Positions 46,965-56,565 are shown, numbered from the stretch's first letter. The stretch: 64,000 nt of DNA from Marinomonas rhodophyticola (GCF_026113935.1 NZ_JAPEUL010000001.1:1-64000), one strand, 5' to 3'. The notes: generated from the letters alone by a model not told the origin. Translations and numbers: made by a program.

Positions 46965-47729
46965 TTATTGTTTCGAGCCTCTATCTTTGCGTTGCATGGT
47001 TTTCACTGAGTGAGTGATTTCCTCCAGTTTTCTTGCCATTTCTTGCCATTTTTTATCCTCATCCACGCGTTGCTCACTTTGACGATCTAAGAGTTCTGTC
47101 GTGAGCCTTGCATTTTCTTCTTTTAGCAATGCTAGTTGATTGTCTTGTTTGGCTAAGTCTACTTCTTTTTGAGCGAGGTTGAGGCGTAGTTCAGAGTTGT
47201 CTTTTTGTGCTTGCTGGATCTGGCTGGTCAACACCGCATTTTGCGCTATCACCTCTTGGTATCTTTGTTCGCTAAATGCCCATTTTTGCTTCAGGTTTTC
47301 GGCTTCTTCTGTTCTTTTTTGACATTCTATCGTCAATGCGTCATGGGCGGTTTGCAGTTCGATTAGTGCTGACGATAAGGAAAGGTAGCCGCTTTGTGTT
47401 GCCTCTTGCTTACGTATTTGGTGTTGCTCTATTTCTGTCGTTTTTTCATCCAATAATTGCCCAAGTTGTTGAGTAACTTCTCGTGAAAACCGCTTAAAAA
47501 CCGGTCCGAGAACATCGTTTAACTCTTTTAATTGGTGTTGTTGATATTCTTTGTACGTGTCTTCCCATTCCGCGATGGCATTCATTAGGGTCGTGTTTGA
47601 GCAACGTCGACCATCTTGTTGCAAAAAGTGCTCAGCCAAGCGTGGGATATTGGGAAAGCTATTTTGCTCTAGTAACAGCCAGCAGGCTTGGTGGATTTCT
47701 TCTCTTGCTATATTTGCTTTGCGAGCCAT
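46965..47729 (-). CDS. KfrA-like DNA-binding coiled-coil protein
   Basis: The start region (REEIHQACWLLLEQNSFPNI, then RRCSNTTLMNAIAEWEDT) matches the KfrA N-terminal helix-turn-helix domain of plasmid DNA-binding proteins, and residues of about 60-250 are one long alpha-helical coiled coil rich in Q, E, K and L. On chromosomes this family is uncharacterised; coiled-coil partner binding or DNA bridging can be guessed. Start 47729 is chosen because KfrA-type proteins start MAR and a GGAT lies before it. An ATG at 47741 has no site. It lies 53 bp upstream of prmB, on the same strand. Confidence 0.75.
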   Translation of the reverse strand: MARKANIAREEIHQACWLLLEQNSFPNIPRLAEHFLQQDGRRCSNTTLMNAIAEWEDTYKEYQQHQLKELNDVLGPVFKRFSREVTQQLGQLLDEKTTEIEQHQIRKQEATQSGYLSLSSALIELQTAHDALTIECQKRTEEAENLKQKWAFSEQRYQEVIAQNAVLTSQIQQAQKDNSELRLNLAQKEVDLAKQDNQLALLKEENARLTTELLDRQSEQRVDEDKKWQEMARKLEEITHSVKTMQRKDRGSKQ

Positions 47730-47846
47730 GATGTTATCCATTAAGTAATGAAAATAAATTAAATAAAATATGTATTTATTTTATCAAATATATTTTATTT
47801 TTCATATCTCGCAAACTTCGGACCTTGATGACACTTATTTTTAGCA

Positions 47847-47869
47847 ATAAAAAAGCCCCCGAAGGGGCT
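47847..47869 (-). terminator. Intrinsic terminator of the S49 peptidase operon
   Basis: Read leftwards: AGCCCC, loop TTCG, GGGGCT, then TTTTTATT. It lies 19 bp after the peptidase stop. Confidence 0.92.
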
Positions 47870-47887
47870 GGTTATATGAATGACATA

Positions 47888-48911
47888 TTATTGAAGGTTA
47901 GTACGGTTAAGGACCTTTGTCGCGATCTCCACACCAAGCTCTTTTGCCAGCTGCTTCCAAGAATCTTGCTTAGGCTCGTAGAAAAGTGGCTCAGCGTTGG
48001 GAAATCGCGTATTTAAGATGTCGCTGACACTCGCTAAGCCATCAATCAAGCCGATCTTTTCGGCCTGTGAACCGGTAAACACCATGCCCGAGAAAACATC
48101 GTCTGTGATAATAAGTCTGTCCCCTCGACCTTCTTTTACTGCATCAATGAATTGTTGATGGGTTTCGTCTAGTACAGCCTGCCATTTGGTTTTCGCTTCT
48201 TCGGTCATTGGTGCAAATGGGTCCAAAAAGGCTTTGTTGCGACCCGCTGTGAAAGTACGGCGCTCTACGCCAATTTTTTCGAGCAAATTACTGGCGTCAA
48301 AACCAGATGAAATCACACCAATTGAGCCGACTAAACTGGCTTTATCGGCATAGATCTCACTCGCTGCGGAAGCAATGTAATAGCCACCGGAAGCTGCCAT
48401 GTCTTCAATGACCACGAACACTGGAATATCAGGATAACTTTGCTCTTTAGCGCGAATGGCATCATAAATTATGCCGGAATGAACTGGGCTACCGCCTGGG
48501 CTGTTCATTTCAATCACGACACCCTTTAGGCGGGAGTTTTGGTAAGCGGCATCCAATAAGCCAACAAATTCAGAAGATTCGATTTCACTATCGGCGCCGA
48601 TCACTCCTCGCATTGGGATCATGGCCACAACATCCCCCTCTAAACTCACGTCCTGAAAGTTTGACTTTGCAAACCAGCCACCGATAACGGCTATGAAAAT
48701 CGCTAACGTTGTAAAGCGAAAGAATATCCTCCAGCGTCTCGCGCGTCGTTTTTTCAATTAAATTGTCATTGAGCGTTTTTTCTAGTAATGCCCAAATTTC
48801 TTTATTTGGATCGAGTCGTTCTGATTCTTGCATATCTTCTGTACGCGATTCCGCTGTCTCATGTTTTTTTTCAAGGGATTTCTGTTGATCTTCGTCTTCT
48901 GTCCAGCTCAT
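47888..48911 (-). CDS. S49 family signal-peptide-peptidase-like protease, one apparent frameshift
   Basis: SppA/SohB-type serine proteases have a single membrane helix and a periplasmic Ser-Lys catalytic domain. Seen here: the catalytic Ser in DMAASGGYYIASAA and the likely Lys segment YADKASLVGSIGVI, with IEMNSPGGSPVHSG before them. The frame from 48911 encodes a cytosolic charged N-terminus (MSWTEDEDQQKSLEKKHETA) and then breaks in an A-run at 48749-48754. Trimming one base joins IEK to RRARRWRIFFRFTTLAIFIA and the membrane helix. Repaired length is about 341 residues. It starts 5 bp after the HAD phosphatase, the order seen in pseudomonads. Confidence 0.88.
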
Positions 48912-48915
48912 GGCT

Positions 48916-49561
48916 TTATAAACCTAAAATAGTTGTTAATTGATTGAAGTTGTTAAGTAAACCGTATGGTTGAAGCGCTTCTAAACGGGCTTTACTGTGA
49001 GCCTCCGTAGGTAACGCCAATGCTCTTCATACCTGCGTTAGTTGCCATATTTAAATCGTATTCAGTGTCTCCCACCATGATAGCTTGATCAGGAGAAAGA
49101 CTGAGTTCTGTCAATATTTGTTCAAGCATTAATGGATGAGGCTTAGATAAGGTTTCGTCTGCGCAGCGAGTAGAGCTGAAATAATGCCCCGTTTTCGTTG
49201 CCGTCATGACTCTATCCAGACCTTTTCGACTCTTTCCGGTTGCTACCGCCATTTTTATGTTCGCTGAGTGAAGTTTTTCTAATACTTCCATAACACCGTC
49301 GTAAGCCTTTGGAGGTGTTTGGTCCGCAGCCCTGTAGAGGTATTTATAGTGCTCAACAATGGCATCACACTCATTTTTATTGAGTTCTGGCCAAATTACA
49401 GAGACGGCTTTATCGAGAGAAAGTCCAATGATGTTTTTCACGTCATCTGTTTGTCTGCTGGGAGCATTGGCCAACTCCCCAGCCTGCAACATACTCAGGC
49501 AGATTTTATCAATAGAATCAAACAAGGTACCGTCCCAATCAAAAATTACCAACTTAACCAT
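48916..49561 (-). CDS. HAD-superfamily hydrolase (phosphoglycolate phosphatase-like), one apparent frameshift
   Basis: It starts MVKLVIFDWDGTLFDSIDKI (nucleophile motif) with MAVATGKSRKGLDRVM and the metal motif VGDTEYDLNMATNAGMKSIG. The frame ends early after GVTYGG because of one extra base at 49002-49003. Removing it gives GVTYGAHSKARLEALQPYG and a stop at 48916, 5 bp before the S49 peptidase start. Repaired length is about 215 residues. Phosphatase substrate is unknown; family members next to sppA and rluC are uncharacterised. Confidence 0.85.
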
Positions 49562-49628
49562 AGATACCTCTTAAGAATAACCCAGCGAAAGTGTACCATA
49601 ACCGAAAATGACAAAATAAGGATTGGTA

Positions 49629-50054
49629 ATGACGACTGGTTATACATTAGAACAACTTTCCATTGAGCAAAGTGTTGAGTATCGTAAAGTAGTGACAGAA
49701 GCAGACGTGCATGCTTTCGCAGAAGTGACAGGTGACACAAACCCCGTTCATTTAGACGCCGAATACGCTGCAAGCACATCATTTGGACAGCCTATTGCCC
49801 ATGGCATGCTAACGGCTGGTTTTATCTCCGCGGCAATTGGCACACAACTACCTGGGCCTGGCTGTATTTATCTTGAGCAATCGCTTAAATTTCGAGCGCC
49901 TGTCTTTATTGGTCAAGAGGTGGTCACTACTGTGACAGTCATAGACATCAACGAACGTCGTCGTCGCGCGACATTAAAAACGGTGTGTGAATGTGAAGGG
50001 AAAGTGGTAGTCACCGGAGAGGCTGTCATTATGCTGCCTGCAGCCTCGGTGTAG
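49629..50054 (+). CDS. MaoC-family (R)-specific enoyl-CoA hydratase-like protein
   Basis: The 141-residue hot-dog protein has the hydratase 2 motif FAEVTGDTNPVHLDAEYAA with the catalytic Asp and His, IAHGMLTAGFISAAIG and PGPGCIYLEQSLKFRAPVFI. PhaJ-like members hydrate enoyl-CoA to (R)-3-hydroxyacyl-CoA, linking beta-oxidation to polyhydroxyalkanoate synthesis. No phaC is in the window. The start at 49629 follows AAGGA; a TTG 6 bp upstream is less likely. Confidence 0.87.
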   Translation: MTTGYTLEQLSIEQSVEYRKVVTEADVHAFAEVTGDTNPVHLDAEYAASTSFGQPIAHGMLTAGFISAAIGTQLPGPGCIYLEQSLKFRAPVFIGQEVVTTVTVIDINERRRRATLKTVCECEGKVVVTGEAVIMLPAASV

Positions 50055-50270
50055 TGTTGAGAAGCATTAATTATTGAAACAATGGTTAGGGAGCCACCCT
50101 TTTACTAACCCTTGTATTAAATATTAAGTGTTTTTGTAGCATTAAGTCATGATTCATTAATAAAACATCAGATAGTGAAAATATAAGTCATTTTATAAAA
50201 AAACACTGGGATTTACAGAAAGGCAAGCCTATATTCTAAATGTAGAACAAAGTCAGGTTTAGGCGCTGTT

Positions 50271-50465
50271 ATGAAAATTCAATTACTCATGATCATTACC
50301 GTTGTCATATCGTCTATTTTGATGATATCGCAGCGCGCTAGTGCCCATGAGGTAAGCCAATTGCGCTGGCTTGAACCTACAGTAGATCAAAAGTTTGCTG
50401 AAGTCGTTGTCCCAGATCAAGATAAAAGCTCAGATAACTCGTATGTTGTTCTGAGCTTTTTTTAA
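50271..50465 (+). CDS. Small exported protein (64 residues), unknown
   Basis: The 64-residue frame starts with a signal-like stretch (IQLLMIITVVISSILMISQR) with possible cleavage after ASA, leaving a mature peptide of about 39 residues (HEVSQLRWLEPTVDQKFAEV and PDQDKSSDNS). The last 13 or so codons overlap a hairpin with a T-run, so the natural end of the frame may be a terminator and not a coding signal. A shortened reading frame is possible. I do not recognise a family. Confidence 0.45.
   Translation: MKIQLLMIITVVISSILMISQRASAHEVSQLRWLEPTVDQKFAEVVVPDQDKSSDNSYVVLSFF
50424..50463 (+). terminator. Intrinsic terminator overlapping the small exported frame
   Basis: AAAAGCTCAGA and TCTGAGCTTTT form an 11-bp stem with a 15-base loop, followed by more T. 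It lies inside the last codons of the 64-residue frame. Confidence 0.8.
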
Positions 50466-50621
50466 AAAAGAGCTTTGACATCGTCATCATCGGCTGTTTC
50501 TTACTCTCATCATCCAATTAGACCTCGCTTAAATGGCAGTACAAGCCCAAGAGCACCACCGTTTTCATCAATATAACTTACCCATTTTTATTTATTCATC
50601 TATTTTACTCGGGGTTTTATT

Positions 50622-51215
50622 ATGAAAACATTGACTTATGTATCAACAAAAGATGTTAATGATCTTACATGGCCTGTTACAACAGCAAACATCAATCTTT
50701 ACTCACCTGCTCTGTCGGTTTTCACGGATTTTCAAAAAGCAGGTCCTCGGGTCATAGAGTCCAGTACACGAGCAGATGAACTAGTTTTCTTAATGCGAAA
50801 AGAACATGTACGTATGAAGATAGTCGTTGATGCTGAGAATCACTTTATTGGAGTGATTAGTCTTGAGGATTTATCAGAAGACGTCTTTATTAAGCAGGTT
50901 GCTAATGGCTATCAACGCTCAGAACTAATGGTTGCAGACTTGATGAGAGCAAAGGAAACGCTACTTGCATTGTCTTATACATCGCTTCAAAAATCAGATA
51001 TCGAGTCTTTGCTTTTTAGCCAACGTAACAATAAATTTCAACACTTATTGGTCATTGATGAAGATACTAAAACCATACGCGGCTTAATTTCCTCAAATGA
51101 TGTTGCTCGTCAACTTAGATTGGATATTGATGTTGCTTTCTCAAGTTTTGAGCATATTTATCAAAGTGCAATTCTTGGTCAAAAAGAGCATGGCAAAAAG
51201 TTAAAAGTAGCTTAA
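50622..51215 (+). CDS. CBS-domain protein
   Basis: The 197-residue protein has a first CBS-like unit (PRVIESSTRADELVFLMRKE, then IVVDAENHFIGVISLEDLSE) and a second one (HLLVIDEDTKTIRGLISSND at about 145-165). CBS pairs bind adenosyl ligands and regulate other proteins. No catalytic or membrane domain is attached, so it acts alone or on an unknown partner. It is flanked by terminators and has its own expression unit. The start at 50622 has a GGGG-type ribosome site (ACTCGGGGTTTTATT). Confidence 0.8.
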   Translation: MKTLTYVSTKDVNDLTWPVTTANINLYSPALSVFTDFQKAGPRVIESSTRADELVFLMRKEHVRMKIVVDAENHFIGVISLEDLSEDVFIKQVANGYQRSELMVADLMRAKETLLALSYTSLQKSDIESLLFSQRNNKFQHLLVIDEDTKTIRGLISSNDVARQLRLDIDVAFSSFEHIYQSAILGQKEHGKKLKVA

Positions 51216-51231
51216 TTCTAGAGCTTAATAG

Positions 51232-51270
51232 AATCCCCCACTCTGTTGAGCGCAGTCTGGGGGATTTTTA
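51232..51270. terminator. Bidirectional intrinsic terminator
   Basis: AATCCCCCA and TGGGGGATT pair around a 17-base loop, and a T-run follows on the plus strand. It lies between the convergent CBS-domain and tusA genes. Confidence 0.85.
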
Positions 51271-51501
51271 TTTTTCTTTTTTCTCTATCCAATATGTATA
51301 AATATCCCCTTGTTGATTTTGCTTGATAAGCTTATGACCAAGAAATTGACAAAACTTTGGAATGTCCCTTGTTGTCGATGAATCTGTTGCGATCACTTTT
51401 AAAACTTGTTTCGCGGTCAATTTACGCATTTCTACATGCAAAAGCATGACCGGTTCTGGGCAAAGTAAACCAGTAGCATCAAGAAGTGCTTGGTGTTCCA
51501 T
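51268..51501 (-). CDS. tusA: Sulfur carrier protein TusA-like
   Basis: TusA relays persulfide sulfur from IscS to tRNA thiolation and other sulfur users. The 77-residue protein has the fold signature [20 protein letters not shown] with the active Cys14 and the CPxP-like motif (CPEP). The C-terminal strand pattern is normal. A tRNA 2-thiocytidine gene, ttcA, is within 5 kb but uses another sulfur route. Confidence 0.88.
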   Translation of the reverse strand: MEHQALLDATGLLCPEPVMLLHVEMRKLTAKQVLKVIATDSSTTRDIPKFCQFLGHKLIKQNQQGDIYTYWIEKKEK

Positions 51502-51534
51502 AATATTCCTCTACGGTGTTAAAAAGCCTGAAAA

Positions 51535-52119
51535 TCAGATGTTTTTCACTAGCCAATGGTGAGTGATTTTTGCGATCTGCGTGACGGTATCGCTTACATT
51601 TCTATTGTATTTTTTTAATGTTTTAAAGTCATGGTCTGCGCCTTCAATCCACACAACTTCAACGTTCTCTGGTATGTCTTGTTGGCTTACCCAATCGTAT
51701 CCTCCCAATTGATCTCTCGTCCCCTGAATAATAAGACAAGGCACGTTAAGATCAGAAAGAAAGGACAGTCTGTTCTTTTCTGGCTTACCAGCAGGATAAA
51801 AGGGAAACCAAAGCACACAATGGCTTTCACCATAGGAAGATGTGAAAGCTGTGTCGCAACTCGTCCTCCCATAGACTTTCCTGCTACAACGCAAGCTTCT
51901 TCATGCTCGATGTAATGACGGTATTCTGGAACCAGTGTCACAAAGCGTGGAGGTGGCCTTTTTTTTAGGGAATGCTCCTGCTCTTTCATATAGGAAAAAG
52001 TGACAGGAAGCACCGATTGCTTTCTTTGTTCAGAAATAGCGGCCGAAAGCTGAATCAAAAAATCGTTATGGTGGCCTGCACCGGCACCATGAGCGAGATA
52101 AAATGAGGGTGAGTCTCAT
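51535..52119 (-). CDS. Alpha/beta hydrolase of the KANL3/TEX30-like family; two apparent frameshifts
   Basis: The pieces GAGAGHHNDFLIQLSAAISE, ACVVAGKSMGGRVATQL (nucleophile elbow G-K-S-M-G) and NVPCLIIQGTRDQLGGYDWV with EGADHDFKTLKK (acid and histidine) show a small alpha/beta hydrolase. Two base changes break it: a T lost in the run at 51798-51801 (repair gives GFPFYPAGKPEKNRLSFL) and probably one extra C at 52107-52109 just after the start ATG at 52119, which has AAAGG eight bases before. Repaired length is about 194 residues. Substrate is unknown; a serine esterase or thioesterase is possible. Confidence 0.75.
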
Positions 52120-52293
52120 AGAAAAAACCTTTGCATAGCAACTGCGCTGATCAAGAGCGGGTTATTAAAGCAAATTTATCAGGGAGTGAGAACATAGTGA
52201 GCGCGTTATTGCACAATATGGCCGTCGTTATACTTAATTGACAGCACTGGCTTAGCACTGAATGGCTTATTTTTTGCGACACAGTGGTAAATC

Positions 52294-52307
52294 TTGATCT
52301 AGGTCAG
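52294..52307 (+). promoter_or_regulatory. Candidate FNR/ANR box upstream of hemN
   Basis: TTGATCTAGGTCAG fits the FNR pattern TTGAT-N4-ATCAA at the left half fully and at the right half by 3 of 5. It lies 58 bp before the hemN ATG. The FNR-type regulator encoded next has the matching recognition helix, so autogenous anaerobic control of this cluster is plausible. Confidence 0.5.
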
Positions 52308-52364
52308 AAAGAGCCTAGGGACTAAAGAGTAAACTCCTATTAGAAATTTTAATAGGAACACATC

Positions 52365-53735
52365 ATGATTTGGGATTCTGAACTTATTGGTAAGTATGAT
52401 TTATCAGGGCCTCGCTATACCTCTTACCCAACTGCGCCACAATTTGATGCCAATATAAGCAAGATTGCGCTAATCGATAAGATGCTAACATCGTCTGAAG
52501 TACCACTCAGTCTATATTTTCATATTCCGTTTTGCGCTCACCTTTGTTACTACTGTGCTTGTAATAAAATCGTAACTAAACAATATGATAAAGGCACTGA
52601 ATACGTTGAGCTGCTGGGTGAAGAGATGAGGTTGCGCAGCTTAATGTTAGACCATACGCGAACCGTTACACAGTTGCATTTTGGTGGTGGAACGCCAACG
52701 TTTCTCACTGAAACATTAATAAAAACGCTATTTGATAACATTAAGCAGCATTTCACTCTTATTAATGACGGAACACAAGACTACAGTATTGAAATTGATC
52801 CTAGAGAGATTAACCATTCAAAGCTTAAACTATTAACTCAAATGGGGATCAATCGAATTAGCATTGGTGTTCAAGATTTTGATGGTAAAGTTCAGAAAGC
52901 AATACACAGAATTCAACCTTTAAAGATGGTAAATAACCTAGTGACTTATGCCCGTGAACAGGGTATCAGATCCATTAATTTTGATCTGATATATGGTCTT
53001 CCCTATCAGTCTCTAGAGGGCTTTCGAGACACGTTAGACAAAGTGGTAGCCTTGTCTCCGGATAGAATTTCTCTATTTAATTATGCGCACCTACCAGAAC
53101 GGTTTCCGGCTCAAAGACGCCTATTGGATGAAAGCCTACCGACCTCCAATATGAAGCTTGCTTTATTAAAAATGAGCATTGAATACTTAATGAATGCTGG
53201 CTATGAATACATTGGCATGGATCATTTTGCCAAGCCAGATGACACCTTAGCACAAGCTCAAAGACAAGGAGAACTACAGCGTAATTTCCAAGGTTATACA
53301 ACACATGCCGGCACCGATTTAGTGGCGTTTGGGGTGTCCGCTATCAGTGATTTAAATGGCGTATATATACAGAACCACACTGACCTAAACATGTACCGAC
53401 GTAGTATTGAAAAAGGCCAATTGGCGATCGCAAAAGGCTATATCAGCAATTTGGATGATCGAATTCGTCATCAAGTAATAATGACATTGATTTCTCAATT
53501 TGAGCTGAACACCGCCGAGATCGAAAGGCGATTTAACATTCGCTTCTTTGATTATTTTGCTGTAGAAGTGGACAATCTAACACCCATGATCGAAGATGGT
53601 ATGTTAGAAATAAATGATGGTGGAATGCAGACCACCATTAAAGTAACAGATCGCGGTAGATTACTCATTCGTTGCATTTGCATGGTTTTCGATAAGTATC
53701 TAAATGGCGCCATAAAATACTCAAAAGTTATATAG
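52365..53735 (+). CDS. hemN: Oxygen-independent coproporphyrinogen III oxidase
   Basis: HemN is a radical-SAM enzyme that oxidatively decarboxylates coproporphyrinogen III without oxygen in heme synthesis. The 456-residue protein has YFHIPFCAHLCYYCACNKIV with the radical-SAM cysteines (Cys57, Cys61, Cys64) and the extra C that follows, then LHFGGGTPTFLT, IEIDPREIN and the C-terminal HemN domain. Length and motifs separate it from the shorter HemW. It is followed by fnr after 21 bp, the same order as anr clusters in pseudomonads. Confidence 0.95.
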   Translation: MIWDSELIGKYDLSGPRYTSYPTAPQFDANISKIALIDKMLTSSEVPLSLYFHIPFCAHLCYYCACNKIVTKQYDKGTEYVELLGEEMRLRSLMLDHTRTVTQLHFGGGTPTFLTETLIKTLFDNIKQHFTLINDGTQDYSIEIDPREINHSKLKLLTQMGINRISIGVQDFDGKVQKAIHRIQPLKMVNNLVTYAREQGIRSINFDLIYGLPYQSLEGFRDTLDKVVALSPDRISLFNYAHLPERFPAQRRLLDESLPTSNMKLALLKMSIEYLMNAGYEYIGMDHFAKPDDTLAQAQRQGELQRNFQGYTTHAGTDLVAFGVSAISDLNGVYIQNHTDLNMYRRSIEKGQLAIAKGYISNLDDRIRHQVIMTLISQFELNTAEIERRFNIRFFDYFAVEVDNLTPMIEDGMLEINDGGMQTTIKVTDRGRLLIRCICMVFDKYLNGAIKYSKVI

Positions 53736-53756
53736 ATCGAGATCAGGGAGAATCAC

Positions 53757-54518
53757 ATGACCATGACACACACACAGTCACGATTTAATAGTACGCTTAC
53801 CTCGCAATGTCAAAACTGTAGTTTAAGTGCACTTTGTCTTCCCATTGCATTAGCGGATGAGGACATCAATAGACTGGATCAGATAATTGAACGCAAAAAA
53901 CCATTGAAAAAAGGGGATTTTTTGTTTCGTCAAGGCGAACCATTTGATTCTGTTTACGCGGTCCGCTCTGGTACACTAAAAACGTTCAATATCACCTCTT
54001 ATGGTGAAGAGCAAATAACAGGCTTCTATTGCCCTAGTGAGCTAGTTGGTCTAAGTGGTATTGACTCCAACGTTTATCCAGTGTCTGCAAAAGCGTTAGA
54101 AACAACCACGGTGTGCGAAATTCCCTTTAGTCATCTTGAAGAGCTATCTTCCCAAATCCCCTCTTTAAAGCATCAGCTGTTTAAGGTAATGAGTCGAAAA
54201 ATTTCTGACGATCAACAAATGATGGTCCTTTTAGGCAAAAAAAATGCGGATGAAAAAGTCGCCTCTTTTTTGCTCAACCTATCGACTCGATTTAAGAAGA
54301 GAGGCTATTCTGCGAGTGCCTTCCGCTTATCTATGTCCCGTGGTGAGATAGGTAACTATCTTGGTTTGGCGGTAGAAACGGTAAGTCGAGTCATTACTCG
54401 TTTTCAAAAAAGTGAATTGATTCATGTTGATGGCAAAGAAATTGAGATAATTGATTTCCCTGAGATACAAAAACTCGTTGGGGTTGCGAGTGATTGTGGT
54501 AAAATCGCCAACATTTGA
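53757..54518 (+). CDS. fnr: FNR/ANR-type oxygen-sensing transcriptional regulator
   Basis: The 253-residue CRP-family regulator has the Fe-S ligands QCQNCSLSALC (Cys18, Cys21, Cys27) and a fourth in TTTVCEIPF, the cyclic-nucleotide-like domain and an HTH with IGNYLGLAVETVSRVITRF. The recognition residues (E and SR) are those of FNR, so TTGAT-N4-ATCAA sites are expected. It would switch on anaerobic genes when oxygen falls. It lies 24 bp before apt and directly after hemN. The anr name would be equally good. Confidence 0.93.
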   Translation: MTMTHTQSRFNSTLTSQCQNCSLSALCLPIALADEDINRLDQIIERKKPLKKGDFLFRQGEPFDSVYAVRSGTLKTFNITSYGEEQITGFYCPSELVGLSGIDSNVYPVSAKALETTTVCEIPFSHLEELSSQIPSLKHQLFKVMSRKISDDQQMMVLLGKKNADEKVASFLLNLSTRFKKRGYSASAFRLSMSRGEIGNYLGLAVETVSRVITRFQKSELIHVDGKEIEIIDFPEIQKLVGVASDCGKIANI

Positions 54519-54542
54519 TTGATATAATGAGGCGCTTGCAAC

Positions 54543-55085
54543 ATGCTCTATGACGATTTTTACGTTAAATCACTGATACAAACAGTTGAAGACTGGCCGA
54601 AACAAGGCATCAGCTTTCGAGACATCACTCCCATTTTTAGTGACCCTAAAGGCATGAGAATGGTAGTAGATGCTTATGTTCATCGTTATATCTCTACAAA
54701 TATATCTCACATCGCTTGTATCGATGCGAGAGGGTTTTTAATTGCAGCTGTATTGGCGTATGAGTTGCAAAAGCCTCTTATTTTAGTGCGTAAAAAGGGT
54801 AAGCTTCCAGGTAAAACCATCTCACAAAAGTATGCTTTAGAATATGGCGAAGCAGAACTAGAGATACAAGAAGGCGCCGTTAGCGCAGGTGATGAAGTTC
54901 TATTATTTGATGATCTCATTGCGACCGGTGGAACCTTGTTTGCAGCGATTGAGCTTTTAACAAAGCAAGGAGCAAAGATCAAAGAAGTAGCGGCTATTAT
55001 TGACCTACCGGATCTTGGCGGGAGTCAAAAATTAAGAGATAGCGACATTCCTGTTTTCAGTCTTTGCGCTTATAACGGCGATTGA
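54543..55085 (+). CDS. apt: Adenine phosphoribosyltransferase
   Basis: Apt salvages adenine to AMP using PRPP. The 180-residue protein has WPKQGISFRDITPIF, the PRPP loop LLFDDLIATGGTLFAAIELL and ARGFLIAAVLAYEL. The order hemN-fnr-apt is conserved in related genera. A terminator follows. Confidence 0.96.
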   Translation: MLYDDFYVKSLIQTVEDWPKQGISFRDITPIFSDPKGMRMVVDAYVHRYISTNISHIACIDARGFLIAAVLAYELQKPLILVRKKGKLPGKTISQKYALEYGEAELEIQEGAVSAGDEVLLFDDLIATGGTLFAAIELLTKQGAKIKEVAAIIDLPDLGGSQKLRDSDIPVFSLCAYNGD

Positions 55086-55096
55086 TTCAAATCAGC

Positions 55097-55125
55097 AAAA
55101 AAGGTGGCATAAGCCACCTTTTTTT
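55097..55125. terminator. Bidirectional intrinsic terminator
   Basis: AAAAAAGGTGGC, loop ATAA, GCCACCTTTTTTT. It lies between the convergent apt and yfaZ-like genes. Confidence 0.93.
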
Positions 55126-55142
55126 GTTTGCCAGGAGCACAA

Positions 55143-55715
55143 TTAGAAGTCTACTGTTGCACCAACAGAAAGACCTTTATCAATTTCTTTACGGCTATTG
55201 TCCTCATATACAGTGACAGTTTTGCCATAACGAACATAAATTCTGGCATTGCGCATCGTCATGTATTCAGCACGAAACTCGTAAGTATACATGTGATCCA
55301 AGTTCGATAGTGCTAGCACTTCTGGGGTATAGTAAACAGAGCCGTAAATGCTCACACGATTCGCTGCGGGCAACGTATATCGGTACCATCCCCCTAAGGC
55401 TAGAGCAAGGGAAAGATCATCATTCCCTGTATCACTGTCTAAATTAGCATCGATTGCATAAAAACGAATACCCAAACCAGCCTGAAGTGGACCGCTAGTG
55501 TCTGAGTCTTCAACCGTCACACCAATATGTGCCGTTGATGTGTTCTCATCGTCATTATGAGTAACACCACCATTCACACCGAAAGCGCCCATATTTAGAT
55601 CAATGTCGCCCTTCACTGTATCATTATTTAAGCTTACCCCTGCCGAGGAAGCATGAACGATAGATGATCCTAAAATGCCGGCGGTTAGTAATAGTGCTTT
55701 TTGTGTAAGATTCAT
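55143..55715 (-). CDS. YfaZ-family outer-membrane protein
   Basis: The 190-residue precursor has a signal peptide (KALLLTAGILGSSIVHASSA) and alternating beta strands ending in phenylalanine (SVGATVDF), the outer-membrane barrel signature. The pattern GVSLNNDTVKGDIDLNMGAF and YYTPEVLALSNL matches the YfaZ family. Function of the family is unknown. It is 10 bp downstream of ttcA on the same strand, so both may be co-transcribed. Confidence 0.8.
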   Translation of the reverse strand: MNLTQKALLLTAGILGSSIVHASSAGVSLNNDTVKGDIDLNMGAFGVNGGVTHNDDENTSTAHIGVTVEDSDTSGPLQAGLGIRFYAIDANLDSDTGNDDLSLALALGGWYRYTLPAANRVSIYGSVYYTPEVLALSNLDHMYTYEFRAEYMTMRNARIYVRYGKTVTVYEDNSRKEIDKGLSVGATVDF

Positions 55716-55725
55716 TTCTATTATC

Positions 55726-56565
55726 CTATAATGAAATAATATTTAATCGGTCAAAGGCCGCTGGCGACTGCTTTAACCCCTTAAAGTCAAACAATTCAGT
55801 ATCTGCTAAGTGAGATGGAACTACATTTTGTAAAGCAGAGAACATGGTCTCAATTCTTCCTGGAAATTCTTTTTCCCATTTTTGTAACATGTCTTTGACA
55901 ACTTGTCTTTGAAGATTTTCTTGAGAGCCACAAAGGTTGCAAGGAATAATGGGATATTCCTTCATGTGAGCAAACGCTTCTATATCAGATTCTTTACAGT
56001 AAGCCAAAGGTCGAATCACGATATGCTTTCCGTCATCACTCAATAGCTTCGGAGGCATTGATTTCAATTTACCACCAAAAAACATATTTAAAAATAATGT
56101 TTCAAGAATATCGTCTCTATGGTGGCCCAATGCTATTTTAGTCGCACCAATTTCTTCAGCAAAGCCATAAAGTGAACCACGGCGCAAACGAGAGCACAAA
56201 CCGCACGTTGTTTTACCTTCTGGTACGATTTCTTTGACGATACTGTAAGTGTCACGCTCTAAGATATGAAAATCCACCCCCAGCTCTTCCAAATAAGCAG
56301 GTAAGATATGCTCTGGAAAGCCTGGTTGCTTCTGGTCCAAGTTTACAGCAACAATGCTGAACTTTATTGGAGCACTAGCCTGTAGATTACGTAAAATCTC
56401 AAGCATAGTATAAGAGTCTTTGCCCCCAGATAAGCACACCATTACCTTGTCACCATCTTCAATCATATTGAAATCGGCAATGGCTTGGCCTGTTAATCTA
56501 CGAAGGCGTTTTTGGAGTTTATTTAGCTCCAACTTTTCTTTAGGTCGATTAGATAAATCCATCAT
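55726..56565 (-). CDS. ttcA: tRNA 2-thiocytidine biosynthesis protein
   Basis: TtcA puts sulfur on cytidine-32 of tRNAs, using a PP-loop and an Fe-S cluster. The 279-residue protein has the PP-loop SGGKDS at 46-51, the CxxC pair CGLC at 121-124 (in [13 protein letters not shown]) and a second cysteine pair in [17 protein letters not shown]-dependent thiolation follows from the family. Confidence 0.96.
   Translation of the reverse strand: MMDLSNRPKEKLELNKLQKRLRRLTGQAIADFNMIEDGDKVMVCLSGGKDSYTMLEILRNLQASAPIKFSIVAVNLDQKQPGFPEHILPAYLEELGVDFHILERDTYSIVKEIVPEGKTTCGLCSRLRRGSLYGFAEEIGATKIALGHHRDDILETLFLNMFFGGKLKSMPPKLLSDDGKHIVIRPLAYCKESDIEAFAHMKEYPIIPCNLCGSQENLQRQVVKDMLQKWEKEFPGRIETMFSALQNVVPSHLADTELFDFKGLKQSPAAFDRLNIISL

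Noticed and set aside
47888..48757. S49 peptidase starting at a TTG at 48757
   Set aside because: The upstream frame from 48911 supplies a family-like charged N-terminus and couples to the HAD gene; one A-run correction joins them.
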